This document shows, in pieces, positions 9,484-18,253 of a DNA stretch of 64,000 bases. How positions within the stretch are numbered: position 1 is the stretch's first letter; each line of letters starts with the position of its first letter. Made by a program: the position numbers and the translations under genes. Under the pieces are notes generated by a model that did no database searches, had not been told where the DNA came from, and was given only the letters and a program-made list of their open reading frames with translations. The DNA comes from PNNG01 sp964577055 (GTDB taxonomy: Bacteria; Bacteroidota; Bacteroidia; UBA7662): assembly GCA_964577055.1 (NCBI GenBank), contig CAZNWC010000001.1, positions 124,001 through 188,000 of the forward strand. Reading direction: 5' to 3'.

Positions 9484-9497
9484 GGGTAAATTTACCC
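9484..9497. promoter_or_regulatory. Perfect 14-bp palindrome GGGTAAATTTACCC
   Basis: A perfect palindrome ends one base before the ATG of the exonuclease gene. Its centre, TAAATTTA, also resembles a -7 box. A second inverted repeat, CCAAAAG/CTTTTGG (9462-9468 and 9479-9485), lies just upstream. The position suggests an operator over the promoter or leader of the repair pair; the binding protein is unknown. Confidence 0.45.
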
Positions 9498-9498
9498 C

Positions 9499-10524
9499 AT
9501 GCCCGATTTGCTCGAATTCAGGCCGCAAGGCATTTATTGTCCACCTGCCGACGTTTTTATTGACCCTTGGCGCAAGGTCGACAAGGCCCTCATCACCCAT
9601 GCCCATGCCGACCATGCCCGGTGGGGCCAGCGGCACTACATTGCTCAGGCCGACAATGCCTATGTATTGCGGGAGCGATTGGGCAAGGATATCTCGCTGC
9701 AAACGGTAGCTTACGGAGAGCATATCAACATCAACGGGGTGAAATTCAGTTGGCATCCTGCCGGGCACATACCCGGTTCGGCACAAATCAGGGTAGAACA
9801 CCGTGGCGAAGTGTGGGTAGCCTCTGGTGACTACAAGGTAGAAGACGACGGCCTCTCTCCTGCCTTTGAGCCGGTTCCTTGCCACACCTTCATCAGCGAA
9901 TGTACGTTTGGCATGCCTGTATATCGCTGGGAGCCGCAGTCGGTGCGCTATGCCGAGATCAACCAATGGTGGGCCCAACAAGCTGCCTTGGGCAAAAACT
10001 GCCTGCTTTTTGGCTATTCGCTGGGCAAGGCGCAGCGGTTATTGAATGGCTTGGACACAGGCATTGGTCCTATTTTCGTCCACCCGAGCATTGCCCAAAT
10101 GAATGCAGCTTTGGAAGCAGTAGGCTATCAACTGCCTACGACCCTTCCCTTATCGGCCTACAACAAAAAAGTGTATGGCACTGGTGTGATGGTGATTGCC
10201 CCGCCAGGAGCTGGTGGAGGTAGTTGGGAAAAAAAGTTTGAACCGTACAGCGATGCCTCGGCATCGGGTTGGGTGCAGGTACGTGGCAATCGGCGTTGGC
10301 AGTCGCTCGACCGCGGTTTTGTGATGAGCGACCATGCCGATTATCCTGGTTTGTTACAGGCAATCAAGGCCTGTGGTGCCGAACGCGTGGTGTGCACACA
10401 TGGCTTTACTGCACTTTTCAGCAGACAATTGCGCGAATTGGGGTGGAATGCCCGTGAAGAACATACACTTTTCAGTGGTGAAAGTGAGCAGAGCGAAAAA
10501 AGTGAGGAAGGCGCCGAAGGCTGA
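9499..10524 (+). CDS. Ligase-associated DNA exonuclease, MBL fold
   Basis: A 341-residue metallo-beta-lactamase/beta-CASP nuclease of the type encoded next to bacterial ATP-dependent DNA ligases (TIGR04122-like). Seen: the metal-binding motif THAHADHARWG, a second histidine in WHPAGHIPGSAQI, the Asp in ASGDYKVEDDG and a late histidine in MSDHADYPG. Its TGA overlaps the ATG of the ligase (TGATG), so the two are translationally coupled. In characterised clusters the nuclease works with the ligase, an Lhr-type helicase and a phosphoesterase in DNA repair. The last residues are Ser/Glu-rich and probably disordered. Confidence 0.92.
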   Translation: MPDLLEFRPQGIYCPPADVFIDPWRKVDKALITHAHADHARWGQRHYIAQADNAYVLRERLGKDISLQTVAYGEHININGVKFSWHPAGHIPGSAQIRVEHRGEVWVASGDYKVEDDGLSPAFEPVPCHTFISECTFGMPVYRWEPQSVRYAEINQWWAQQAALGKNCLLFGYSLGKAQRLLNGLDTGIGPIFVHPSIAQMNAALEAVGYQLPTTLPLSAYNKKVYGTGVMVIAPPGAGGGSWEKKFEPYSDASASGWVQVRGNRRWQSLDRGFVMSDHADYPGLLQAIKACGAERVVCTHGFTALFSRQLRELGWNAREEHTLFSGESEQSEKSEEGAEG

Positions 10525-12101
10525 TGGAATCGTTCGTAAAGCTTTTCGAGTCGCTCGACCAAACCACCTCTACTTCGGCCAAAACCGAGGCTTTGGAAAA
10601 CTTTTTCAGCGAAGCTGACCCACGCGACCAAGTATGGACCATTGCTTTGTTTACGGGCAGGCGTCCGCGTCGCCTCATCAGCAGTGGGCAATTGCGGCAA
10701 TGGGCTGTGCTGCAAAGTGACTTCAGCGAATGGATGGTTGAAGAATGTTACGCCCATGTGGGCGATTTGGCAGAAACGCTATCCCTGCTGCTGCCACCGC
10801 CAACTGAACAAAGCGAGCAACCTGCTTTGCATCAGTTGTTGACCGAATTGCTCGATTTACAAAAGGCCGACGAAGCTGCCAAAGAAGCCTTCGTAACCCA
10901 TTATTGGCAGGCATTGGCCACTACACCACGCTTTTTATTCAACAAGTTGCTTACCGGCGGCTTTAGGGTGGGTGTATCGGAAAAACTCATTATAAAAGCG
11001 CTTGCCAAGGTTTATCAACGCGAAGAATCTGCAATTACCTACGCCCTCAGCGGTAAATGGGAGCCGCAAAACACCTCATTGGCCCAGTTGTTGGCCAGCA
11101 ACAAAAGTGAAGATGCTTCTAAACCCTACCCCTTTTACCTCGCCTATGCACTCGAAAATGAAGCCGAAAGCTTGGGCAAAGTACGCGATTGGCAAGCCGA
11201 GTGGAAGTGGGACGGCATCAGGGCGCAATTGATCAAGCGTGCCGGACAGGTTTACCTGTGGTCGCGAGGCGAAGAATTGCTCAACGACTCCTTCCCCGAT
11301 TTGGTGGAGGCTGCCCAAGCGCTGCCCGATGGCACCGTGCTCGATGGTGAATTGGTGATTATGGATGAAACCGGTCTGCGTTCATTCGCCGATTTGCAGC
11401 AACGGTTGGGACGCAAAAAACCAAGCAAAAAGCTGCTGCAGCAATTGCCGGCAAGCCTGCTTTGCTACGATTTGTTGGAGTGGGAAAATCAAGATGTCAG
11501 AACATATTTTTTGCGCGACCGACGCGCCCAATTGGAAGCCTGTTGTGCAGCTTTACAGTCAACACGATTTGTGGTTTCTGAGGTGATTGAAGCTAAAAGC
11601 TGGGCAGATTTGGCCCAAGCCAGAAGCGAAAGTCGGGGCCAGCTGGCCGAAGGCCTGATGCTCAAGCGGCTCGATTCGGCTTACGAAAGTGGCCGCAAAA
11701 AGGGCGATTGGTGGAAATGGAAGGTTGATCCGCTTTCGGTAGACGCCGTGCTGCTGTACGCACAGCAAGGGCATGGCAGGCGTGCGGGTTTGTACACTGA
11801 TTACACCTTTGCTGTTTGGGATGGCGACAAGTTGGTCACCTTTGCCAAAGCTTACAGCGGTTTAACCGATGCCGAAATCAAGGAAGTCGACAAATTCATC
11901 AAAGCCAATACGCTCGAAAAATTCGGTCCGGTTCGCACCGTAAAGCCTGAATTGGTTTTCGAAATTGGTTTTGAGGGCATTCAGGCCAGCAATCGCCACA
12001 AATCGGGGGTGGCTTTGCGCTTTCCGAGGATTTTGCGGTGGCGGAAAGATAAAGCCCATCACGAGGCCAATACCATTGCAGATTTGAAGCAATTGCTTTA
12101 A
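10524..12101 (+). CDS. ATP-dependent DNA ligase (repair-cluster type)
   Basis: A 525-residue ligase that seals DNA nicks with ATP. Seen: an N-terminal helical domain, the adenylation motif I EWKWDGIRAQLI with the nucleotide-accepting Lys, motif III-like DGTVLDGELVI, motif IV/V region EGLMLKRLDSAYESGRKKGDWWKWK, and a C-terminal OB domain. Domain order and length match the bacterial ligase family that pairs with the MBL exonuclease (TIGR04120-like). The helicase and phosphoesterase partners are not adjacent; the next gene is an unrelated dehydrogenase. Confidence 0.93.
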   Translation: MESFVKLFESLDQTTSTSAKTEALENFFSEADPRDQVWTIALFTGRRPRRLISSGQLRQWAVLQSDFSEWMVEECYAHVGDLAETLSLLLPPPTEQSEQPALHQLLTELLDLQKADEAAKEAFVTHYWQALATTPRFLFNKLLTGGFRVGVSEKLIIKALAKVYQREESAITYALSGKWEPQNTSLAQLLASNKSEDASKPYPFYLAYALENEAESLGKVRDWQAEWKWDGIRAQLIKRAGQVYLWSRGEELLNDSFPDLVEAAQALPDGTVLDGELVIMDETGLRSFADLQQRLGRKKPSKKLLQQLPASLLCYDLLEWENQDVRTYFLRDRRAQLEACCAALQSTRFVVSEVIEAKSWADLAQARSESRGQLAEGLMLKRLDSAYESGRKKGDWWKWKVDPLSVDAVLLYAQQGHGRRAGLYTDYTFAVWDGDKLVTFAKAYSGLTDAEIKEVDKFIKANTLEKFGPVRTVKPELVFEIGFEGIQASNRHKSGVALRFPRILRWRKDKAHHEANTIADLKQLL

Positions 12102-12156
12102 TGGTGCGTTTTCAACAAACCAATCACGCGCTGGCTTGTTTTCCTATTTTCGCCCC

Positions 12157-12855
12157 ATGCAACACAACGACATCATCATCGTCACCGGCGTAAGCAAAGG
12201 CATTGGCCTGGCCACCGCAAAGCTACTTTGCGAAAAAGGCTATACTGTTGCTGGTTGGGGCCGCACCCAGCCTGCATTCACCGATATCAACTTCCATTTT
12301 ATCAAATGCGATGTCTCCGACCAGCGGCAGGTGGCTTCGGCGGTGCAGCAAACCCGCAGTCGTTTGGGCGAAAATATTTATGGCCTGATCAACAATGCTG
12401 GTTTTGGACATTTTGGAAAGGTTGAAGAACTGCCCCTCGAAAAGTGGCACGACATGTTCAATACCAATGTACATGGCCTGATGTATTGCACCCGCGAAGT
12501 GGTGCCTTTTTTGAAAGCAAAGCAACGCGGACACATCATCAACATCAGCTCAATTGCTGGCTTGAATGGCATCGTACAGGGAAGCGGCTATTCGGCCACT
12601 AAATTTGCTGTACGCGGCATTAGTCACTCGTTGTATGCCGAGTTGCGCGAAGACGGCATCAAGGTGAGCTGCGTGTATCCAGGCTCGGTAGCAACCAACT
12701 TTTTTGATTCGGTAGATGGCATCACCGTCAGCCCCAATATGCTGCAGCCCGACGATGTGGCTACCCTCCTGCTTCAATTGCTGCAATCGCCCCCCAATTT
12801 CCTCACGGTGGATGTGGAAATCAGGCCCTTGCAGCCGAAAGGAAAGAAATCCTAA
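12157..12855 (+). CDS. SDR-family oxidoreductase
   Basis: A 232-residue short-chain dehydrogenase/reductase. Seen: the cofactor motif TGVSKGIGLATA, NNAGFGHFG, the catalytic Ser of NISSIAGLNG and YSATKFAVRG with the YxxxK pair. The substrate is unknown. ATG 12157 gives the standard N-terminus (QHNDIIIVTG) and sits 4 bp after TATTTTCG, a near match to the -7 promoter box. It lies between the DNA ligase and pdhB and shows no functional link to either. Confidence 0.87.
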   Translation: MQHNDIIIVTGVSKGIGLATAKLLCEKGYTVAGWGRTQPAFTDINFHFIKCDVSDQRQVASAVQQTRSRLGENIYGLINNAGFGHFGKVEELPLEKWHDMFNTNVHGLMYCTREVVPFLKAKQRGHIINISSIAGLNGIVQGSGYSATKFAVRGISHSLYAELREDGIKVSCVYPGSVATNFFDSVDGITVSPNMLQPDDVATLLLQLLQSPPNFLTVDVEIRPLQPKGKKS

Positions 12856-12990
12856 GTACCGACCCCATCCATTTCGAAATCTATAATTTTCAGCTTTTGA
12901 AACTGCAATTTTCATCCACACAGATAAGCATTAACGCTTTTATGCCTATCATTGCAGTCGAAAAAAAAGACCTCCGTTAAATAAGTCTAC

Positions 12991-13974
12991 ATGAGAGAAA
13001 TTCAAATGCGCGAAGCCCTGCGTGAAGCCATGCAGGAAGAAATGCGCAGAGACGATCGCGTGTTTTTGATGGGCGAAGAAGTAGCCCAATACAATGGTGC
13101 ATATAAGGTAAGTCAGGGCATGCTCGACGAGTTTGGCGATCGCCGCGTGATCGACACCCCCATTGCCGAGCTGGGTTTCGCTGGTATAGGTGTGGGTGCT
13201 GCCATGAATGGTTTGCGTCCGATCATTGAATTCATGACCTTCAACTTTTCGTTGGTGGCCATCGACCAAGTGGTGAATGCTGCTGCCAAAATGTTGAGCA
13301 TGTCGGGCGGTCAGTTTAATGTACCCATCGTTTTCCGCGGCCCATCAGGTTCAGCTGGTACTTTGGGTGCACAACACTCACAAGTATTCGAAAGCTGGTA
13401 TGCAAATGTGCCTGGCTTAAAAGTGGTTTCTCCTTCTAATCCATACGATGCCAAAGGTTTGTTGAAGGCGGCTATCCGCGACAACGACCCGGTGATTTTC
13501 ATGGAATCGGAACAGATGTATGGCGATAAAGGCGAAGTGCCCGAAGGCGAATACCTCATTCCCATTGGCGTTGCCGACGTAAAGCGCACTGGTACCGACG
13601 TTACCCTGGTATCGTACAACAAAATGATGAAGGTTGCCTTGGCCTCGGCTGAAGCTTTGGCACAAGAAGGTATTTCTGCTGAAGTAATTGATTTGCGTAC
13701 GATTCGTCCGCTCGATTCGGCTACCATCATCAACAGTGTAAAAAAGACCAACCGTTTGGTGGTGATTGATGAAAGCTGGCCTTTCGCTTCTGTATCGTCA
13801 GAAATCGCTTTCCGCGTGCAAAAAGATGCTTTCGATTACCTCGATGCACCTGTACTGCGTGTGAATGGCGCCGATGTTCCTATGCCTTATGCCCTCAACT
13901 TGGTGCAGGCTTATTTGCCTTCAGTCGAGAAAGTGGTGAAGGCGGTGAAAGAAGTTATGTACCTCAAAAAATAA
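12991..13974 (+). CDS. pdhB: Pyruvate dehydrogenase E1 component, beta subunit
   Basis: A 327-residue beta subunit of the heterotetrameric E1, which binds thiamine diphosphate and decarboxylates pyruvate for acetyl-CoA synthesis. Seen: the N-terminal REALREAMQEEM, GEEVAQYNGAYKVSQGM, DTPIAELGFAGIGVGAA and the C-terminal VIDESWPFASVSSEIAF, all typical of PdhB. The alpha subunit and E2 are not in the window. The 135 bp upstream show no clear promoter. The transcript ends at the hairpin at 13991-14030. Confidence 0.93.
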   Translation: MREIQMREALREAMQEEMRRDDRVFLMGEEVAQYNGAYKVSQGMLDEFGDRRVIDTPIAELGFAGIGVGAAMNGLRPIIEFMTFNFSLVAIDQVVNAAAKMLSMSGGQFNVPIVFRGPSGSAGTLGAQHSQVFESWYANVPGLKVVSPSNPYDAKGLLKAAIRDNDPVIFMESEQMYGDKGEVPEGEYLIPIGVADVKRTGTDVTLVSYNKMMKVALASAEALAQEGISAEVIDLRTIRPLDSATIINSVKKTNRLVVIDESWPFASVSSEIAFRVQKDAFDYLDAPVLRVNGADVPMPYALNLVQAYLPSVEKVVKAVKEVMYLKK

Positions 13975-13990
13975 CTAAGAGTTAAAAGTT

Positions 13991-14030
13991 AACAAAAAGC
14001 CTTGAGCCTAGCGGTTCAAGGCTTTTTGTT
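13991..14030. terminator. Shared terminator of pdhB and the four-helix-bundle gene
   Basis: A perfect 15-bp stem (AACAAAAAGCCTTGA and its complement) with a 10-base loop has A-runs on the left and T-runs on the right, so it can work in both directions. The last codons and the stop of the minus-strand gene lie within the hairpin. Confidence 0.88.
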
Positions 14031-14373
14031 TTGATAAGGTTTTAAGAGAAGCGACGAGCATGGCAATCAACTCTTGGCATTTATACAGCAAAGGCTCTAT
14101 TTCCGGAACAGGATGGCTTTCAGTCTTCTGAATCAACATCAGCCAATATTCCGATTCCTCTGCTTCTTTCAAGCTTATTTTCAATTTATGAATGAAGTCT
14201 ATTCTACTCTGCGCAAATCTACTTTCCCTAATATTCGCGCCAATTGATGTTCCACTTCTTATCAGTTGTTTGGATAGGATGTACTCAGCTTTTTCCTTCT
14301 GGATCCTTCTCGCGAAATCAACTACATCGACCGCGAACTCAAAGCTTTTTTGTCGTAAAACACGCACATACAA
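14008..14373 (-). CDS. Four-helix-bundle protein (TIGR02436 family)
   Basis: A protein of about 120 residues from the family first named for proteins encoded in 23S rRNA intervening sequences, but widespread as stand-alone genes in Bacteroidota. Seen: KSFEFAVDVVDFARRI, the conserved QLIRSGTSIGANIRES and a long C-terminal helix AEESEYWLMLIQKTE. The start is uncertain. The frame opens at TTG 14373, which lies inside a TATTTTTG promoter box read on this strand, so GTG at 14367 may be the real start. The function of the family is not known. No rRNA gene is nearby. Confidence 0.85.
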   Translation of the reverse strand: MYVRVLRQKSFEFAVDVVDFARRIQKEKAEYILSKQLIRSGTSIGANIRESRFAQSRIDFIHKLKISLKEAEESEYWLMLIQKTESHPVPEIEPLLYKCQELIAMLVASLKTLSKQKALNR

Positions 14374-14585
14374 AAATAAAAAGTGGGATTTTTAAAACTT
14401 GCGCAAAATCTATCTCAAACAAAGCACTTTCACGACCTGGTCCATTGATTCAGTTGTCCAGCATTGGAAGAATATTTTCCATGAACCACTGTATTGGCCA
14501 TCGCTATTTCATTTAAGCCAGTACAATCTCGACCTTTTATCTGCGTCGTGCTTTCACGAAGTTTCTATCTCTTAACTTTTATCTT

Positions 14586-15614
14586 TTAGTTCAAATAGTG
14601 TTTGGGGGTGGTTCCCGTCCACTTCCTGAAGCTTCTTGAAAAGCTACCGGGTTCGGAGAAGCCCAACATATACGCGATTTCAGAAATGCTGTGCTGTCGG
14701 CTGCGGAGCAACTTGAACGACATCTCCTGTTTCATTTCTTCTAAAATCTGGCTGAAAGTATAGCCTTGGGCTTGGAGGCGTCGCTGCAAAGTGCGAGGCG
14801 TCATGTGTAGTTTGTCGGCAATGAATTCAATGCCATGGAATCCTTGATTGAAGGTGGTGAGCAAAAGTTGCCGCACCTGGTTGGCAATTGGGTCCGCCCC
14901 TTGCATTTCATCGAGCTTTTCTTGTGCCAACTTCAGAAAATGGCGGTACAACTCAGGATCAGAAGTAATCTGGGGTGCTTCTAAATCTTCTCGTTTGTAC
15001 CAGATAATGTCCTCTTCTACCGACATTACCAACGTGGCAGGAGCAAAGTGATGTTCGTAGGCTGCGCGTCTGTCATCGCGCTTACAACTTATATGCACTG
15101 CTACCGGCTTAGGTCGAGCGGCACCAGCGCGTTCAAAAATATAGCGAACTGCACTCATCCAAGCATCAATGCCTTGTCGGGCACCAAAACTGCCTGAGTG
15201 GATGAATCCACTGGAGTCGAAACAAATGCCTACCAGGTCATGCTTTTCTACCACATGTAGCTTAACAGAATTGCCAAAAAGGTTATTAAATCGCTCCAAA
15301 CAACGTACTGCTTCCAGTAAATGCGGGCAAGTTTGGTAGAGGTGTCCTGCCAAACCCAAAATGCCCGGCTGGGTTGCACTCCCCATGTCGAGACCGAGGT
15401 TCATGTTTTGGGTTGCTTGCGTAGCCACCTGCCAAACCAAATCTACTTGGTGGCGCGGCAGCATAAAGTCAGGGTTTTCAAAATCTACCTGCCTGATGCC
15501 CGATTCCAGCAAAATGAATTGAAGGTTGACACCTTGTTTTTCGGCATAAAAAAGGATGTCGCGCACTATCGACATGCGCACCAAGGGGGCTTTGGTCACT
15601 GTGTGGGTTTCCAT
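14586..15614 (-). CDS. AraC-family transcriptional regulator
   Basis: A 342-residue regulator. The N-terminal two thirds fit the Arabinose_bd domain found in OruR/ArgR-like AraC proteins (GILGLAGHLYQTCPHLLEAV). The C-terminal part is a double helix-turn-helix with MTPRTLQRRLQAQGYTF and ISEIAYMLGFSEPGSFSRSF. It probably senses a small molecule and binds DNA near its target. The upstream side holds no intact gene for 800 bp, and the downstream side is a short gap before the four-helix-bundle gene, so the target cannot be guessed from context. Confidence 0.9.
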   Translation of the reverse strand: METHTVTKAPLVRMSIVRDILFYAEKQGVNLQFILLESGIRQVDFENPDFMLPRHQVDLVWQVATQATQNMNLGLDMGSATQPGILGLAGHLYQTCPHLLEAVRCLERFNNLFGNSVKLHVVEKHDLVGICFDSSGFIHSGSFGARQGIDAWMSAVRYIFERAGAARPKPVAVHISCKRDDRRAAYEHHFAPATLVMSVEEDIIWYKREDLEAPQITSDPELYRHFLKLAQEKLDEMQGADPIANQVRQLLLTTFNQGFHGIEFIADKLHMTPRTLQRRLQAQGYTFSQILEEMKQEMSFKLLRSRQHSISEIAYMLGFSEPGSFSRSFRKWTGTTPKHYLN

Positions 15615-16422
15615 GTGTACTCTTTTTTGGGTTTAAGGGTTGGGTTGGGTTTGCTTAATTGCCCGCTGGCTCAAAAGCAACGGTGCCGCCAATGACAAAC
15701 AATGTGCCAATAAAGCCACCAGGCGTGTTGGCATTGCCTTTTCACCTCATAAGCGGTAGAAATGCACCTATGAATGACCTAAAAATGAACATGAACGCCG
15801 CTTGATTTTTCAGTAAACCGCTAGTGGATATCAGAAATGACCCGAACTGTATAGAAAACAAAACAAACTCAACTGAGTGAATTGCAAGGCCATCGAATGA
15901 CTGTCGAAAAACTTTTTTTTGTAAAAAGAATGGTGTATTTACGAATAAACCTATTTATGCTGGAGCACCTAATAAAATGCAAAACAAGCAAAGACTTTTT
16001 TATCGTGCCTTAAGAATCATTTTCAAAGCTGGGGAAGTAATCTTACTACAATTACAAGGAACTGTTCTAAGGTGCTTAAGCAGTTTGATCTTTGCATCAG
16101 GCACGAAAATATTGCATATAATCACATCGAACTACAACATTTATTCAGGCGCAATGATTTACAGTCGTATTTGAAGGAATACGAACTTCGCGAAAAATAG
16201 TGGCGCAATAACGAACAAGCATTATTAAAATTCGCTGCTCAGAATCAACAATCATAGGTTAAGTAGCTTGGATTCATGCTTGAATAGCACTTTACTGGCA
16301 TAACTCCACTTTTTGAAGTAATTGCTTTTATCCAAAGTAGATAGTACAGAATTAAAGTGAGTGGCCTTTGCCTATTCACCCTATTATTATTAAATTTCTA
16401 AGGCAATTGATCCACACGGAAA
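15615..16422. other. 808-bp gap without an intact gene
   Basis: This AT-rich stretch lies between the AraC regulator and the ClC gene. It holds homopolymer runs, no tRNA-like structure and no convincing promoter. The only coding-like signal is an open frame at 15979-16200 on the plus strand. The overlapping ATG-started frame at 15977-16174 translates into an unusually hydrophobic peptide and was not accepted as a gene. Confidence 0.6.
15979..16200 (+). pseudogene. Possible remnant of a protein C-terminus
   Basis: This frame is open for 73 codons to a TAG but has no ATG start. Its translation looks protein-like, with WGSNLTTITRN, CIRHENIAYNHIEL and LQSYLKEYELREK, and charged amphipathic helices. 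The competing frame gives an unnatural hydrophobic peptide. I read it as the 3' end of a decayed gene, but the family is not recognised and chance cannot be excluded. Confidence 0.3.
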
Positions 16423-18198
16423 TCAACCATTTGCCTTCAATTGCTCGCGATATGCGCTAAAAACGGCCGACTTACTGATAAATCCAATGTACTTGTTGCC
16501 ATTTACCACTGGTAAGTTCCAAGCCTCTGTGCGGTCGAACATCTCCATCACTTCTTCCATGCTACTGCCTTGGGGCACTTCTGCAGGTGGTCGCTGCATG
16601 AGGTCGTCGACCAACACAACATCATACTTCTCGCGCTCAAACATGACTTGGCGAATGTTGTCGAGCAAAATGATTCCTTGCAGTTGACCATGCGTGTCGA
16701 GCACCGGGAAAATGTTCCGCTTCGAAATGGAAATACGCTCCACCAGATCGCCCAAACTGCTCCCAGATTGGATGGGAATAATGTCTTTTTCGATAAAACG
16801 GACCAAATCAAGGTCGTGTAACACCAGTTTGTCTTTGTTGCCGTGCATCAAATCGCCCGCTTTTTGCAGCTTACCAGCCACCAAGGACAAGGGTTGAAAA
16901 TACACTTTGATGAAATACGCCATCGCCGAAACCAGCATCAAAGGCACAATTAGGTTGTAGGTGCCGGTAATTTCGGCAATCAGGAAGATGGCCGTCAGCG
17001 GAGCATGCATCACACCACTCAGTGTGGCAGCCATGCCCAGCAAAGTGAAATTTACCAAATTGAGGCTCACGAAAGGTTGAAGCATATTCATGCCAAAGGC
17101 GAAGGCAAAACCCAAATAGCCCCCGCTTACCACCGATGGGGCGAATTTCCCTCCAACGCCACCGGCTTCGGTTGTAAGGGCTGCAGCCAAGGGTTTTAGC
17201 AACAGCAAACCCAACAACAAAAGCAAGGTATCTGCGGGCCGTTGGGCCAATCCGGGAATGCGTGTGCTCTGCAACAAACCTGCACCTTCTTCACCAATGA
17301 GTGAACGTACGCCAATATACCCTTCTCCGTACAAGGGCGGAAAAATGTAGATGATTGTTCCCAACAACAAGCCCCCCACCAACGCTTTTTTCCACCATAA
17401 TCTGATTTTTTGGAGGCTACGACCGGTGCGTTGAATGGTACGACTGAACATGGTGGCATATAAGCCCCCAAGTCCACCCAAAAGCAATACAAAACCTACT
17501 TCTTTCCAGCCAATGGGATTGACCCATGCAACCCTAAAAATGGCCTCATTTTCGATGAAAATACTCGACAGCAAATTGCCCATGGCTGCACTGATGAGGA
17601 TGGGAATGAAACGTGCTGTGGTAATTTCGGGTAGCACCACCTCCATCGCAAAAATAACCCCGGCGATGGGCGCATTAAAGATGGCGCTAATACCTGCAGC
17701 TGTTCCGCAGCCCATGAGCAAGGTGCGTTGCCGGAAATCGAGTCGGAAAAACCGTGCGATGTTGCTTCCCCAGGCCGAGCCCGTTACCACCATAGGCGCT
17801 TCAAAACCTACCGAGCCACCGAAGGCCAGCGTGATGCTCGATAAAAAAAGCTGTGCATACATGAGGGTGCGGTTCATGAATGCGTTCTGCCGCGAAATGC
17901 TGTAAAGCACTCCTGACAAGCCTATTTCGAGCTGATTGAGCTTGAAAATGCTGCGGTTCAAGGCAGCTACCAGCATCACCCCGATGAGGGGCAGAAAAAA
18001 AAGCAAAAATCGTGGAAAAAGGTCGAGAACGCTGTCTTCGAGCCAATGCAAAAGGGTCTTAAGGGCTACAGCGGCCAAGCCTACCGACAAGCCGATGAGC
18101 ATACTCAAAAGCACGATTTGTGTGCCGGGCCGCAGGTTATGGCTAAAAAAACGCAGGAGCCAGATGTATAAGCGTTGGGTTTGCACCTTGCAAAACAA
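16423..18198 (-). CDS. ClC-family chloride channel/transporter with CBS pair
   Basis: A membrane protein of up to 591 residues that moves chloride, with about ten transmembrane helices followed by two CBS domains (from about residue 460) that may sense nucleotides. Seen: GSVGFEAPMVV, in which the gating Glu is kept although the usual G(K/R)EGP is altered, and GKFAPSVVSGG as the GxFxP motif. The GSGIP motif is not recognisable, and the inner-gate region reads FAMEVV, with Val where exchangers of the CLC-ec1 type have their proton Glu. The start is uncertain: TTG 18198 or GTG 18186. Confidence 0.87.
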   Translation of the reverse strand: MFCKVQTQRLYIWLLRFFSHNLRPGTQIVLLSMLIGLSVGLAAVALKTLLHWLEDSVLDLFPRFLLFFLPLIGVMLVAALNRSIFKLNQLEIGLSGVLYSISRQNAFMNRTLMYAQLFLSSITLAFGGSVGFEAPMVVTGSAWGSNIARFFRLDFRQRTLLMGCGTAAGISAIFNAPIAGVIFAMEVVLPEITTARFIPILISAAMGNLLSSIFIENEAIFRVAWVNPIGWKEVGFVLLLGGLGGLYATMFSRTIQRTGRSLQKIRLWWKKALVGGLLLGTIIYIFPPLYGEGYIGVRSLIGEEGAGLLQSTRIPGLAQRPADTLLLLLGLLLLKPLAAALTTEAGGVGGKFAPSVVSGGYLGFAFAFGMNMLQPFVSLNLVNFTLLGMAATLSGVMHAPLTAIFLIAEITGTYNLIVPLMLVSAMAYFIKVYFQPLSLVAGKLQKAGDLMHGNKDKLVLHDLDLVRFIEKDIIPIQSGSSLGDLVERISISKRNIFPVLDTHGQLQGIILLDNIRQVMFEREKYDVVLVDDLMQRPPAEVPQGSSMEEVMEMFDRTEAWNLPVVNGNKYIGFISKSAVFSAYREQLKANG

Positions 18199-18221
18199 CG
18201 AAAATTCAACGGTTCCTCGAA

Positions 18222-18249
18222 ATTGGGCAAGCCTTGCCCATTATCTTTG
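18222..18249 (+). promoter_or_regulatory. Candidate promoter for the pseudouridine synthase
   Basis: ATTG at 18222-18225, a 16-bp spacer and a perfect TATCTTTG at 18242-18249. The GTG start codon at 18254 follows within 5 bp, so the message would be almost leaderless. Confidence 0.45.
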
Positions 18250-18253
18250 TGTT

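Noticed and set aside
9160..9981. A 273-codon open frame on the minus strand across the end of the GT9 gene and the exonuclease gene
   Set aside because: It overlaps two well-supported genes on the other strand and has no recognisable domain. It is a by-product of their codon use.
14008..14373. The TIGR02436 protein as a mark of a 23S rRNA intervening sequence
   Set aside because: No rRNA gene lies in or near this stretch. The family is common as a stand-alone gene.
15977..16174. ATG-started 65-codon frame in the gap upstream of the ClC gene
   Set aside because: Its translation is unusually hydrophobic without helix patterns of a membrane protein, and an overlapping frame looks more protein-like.
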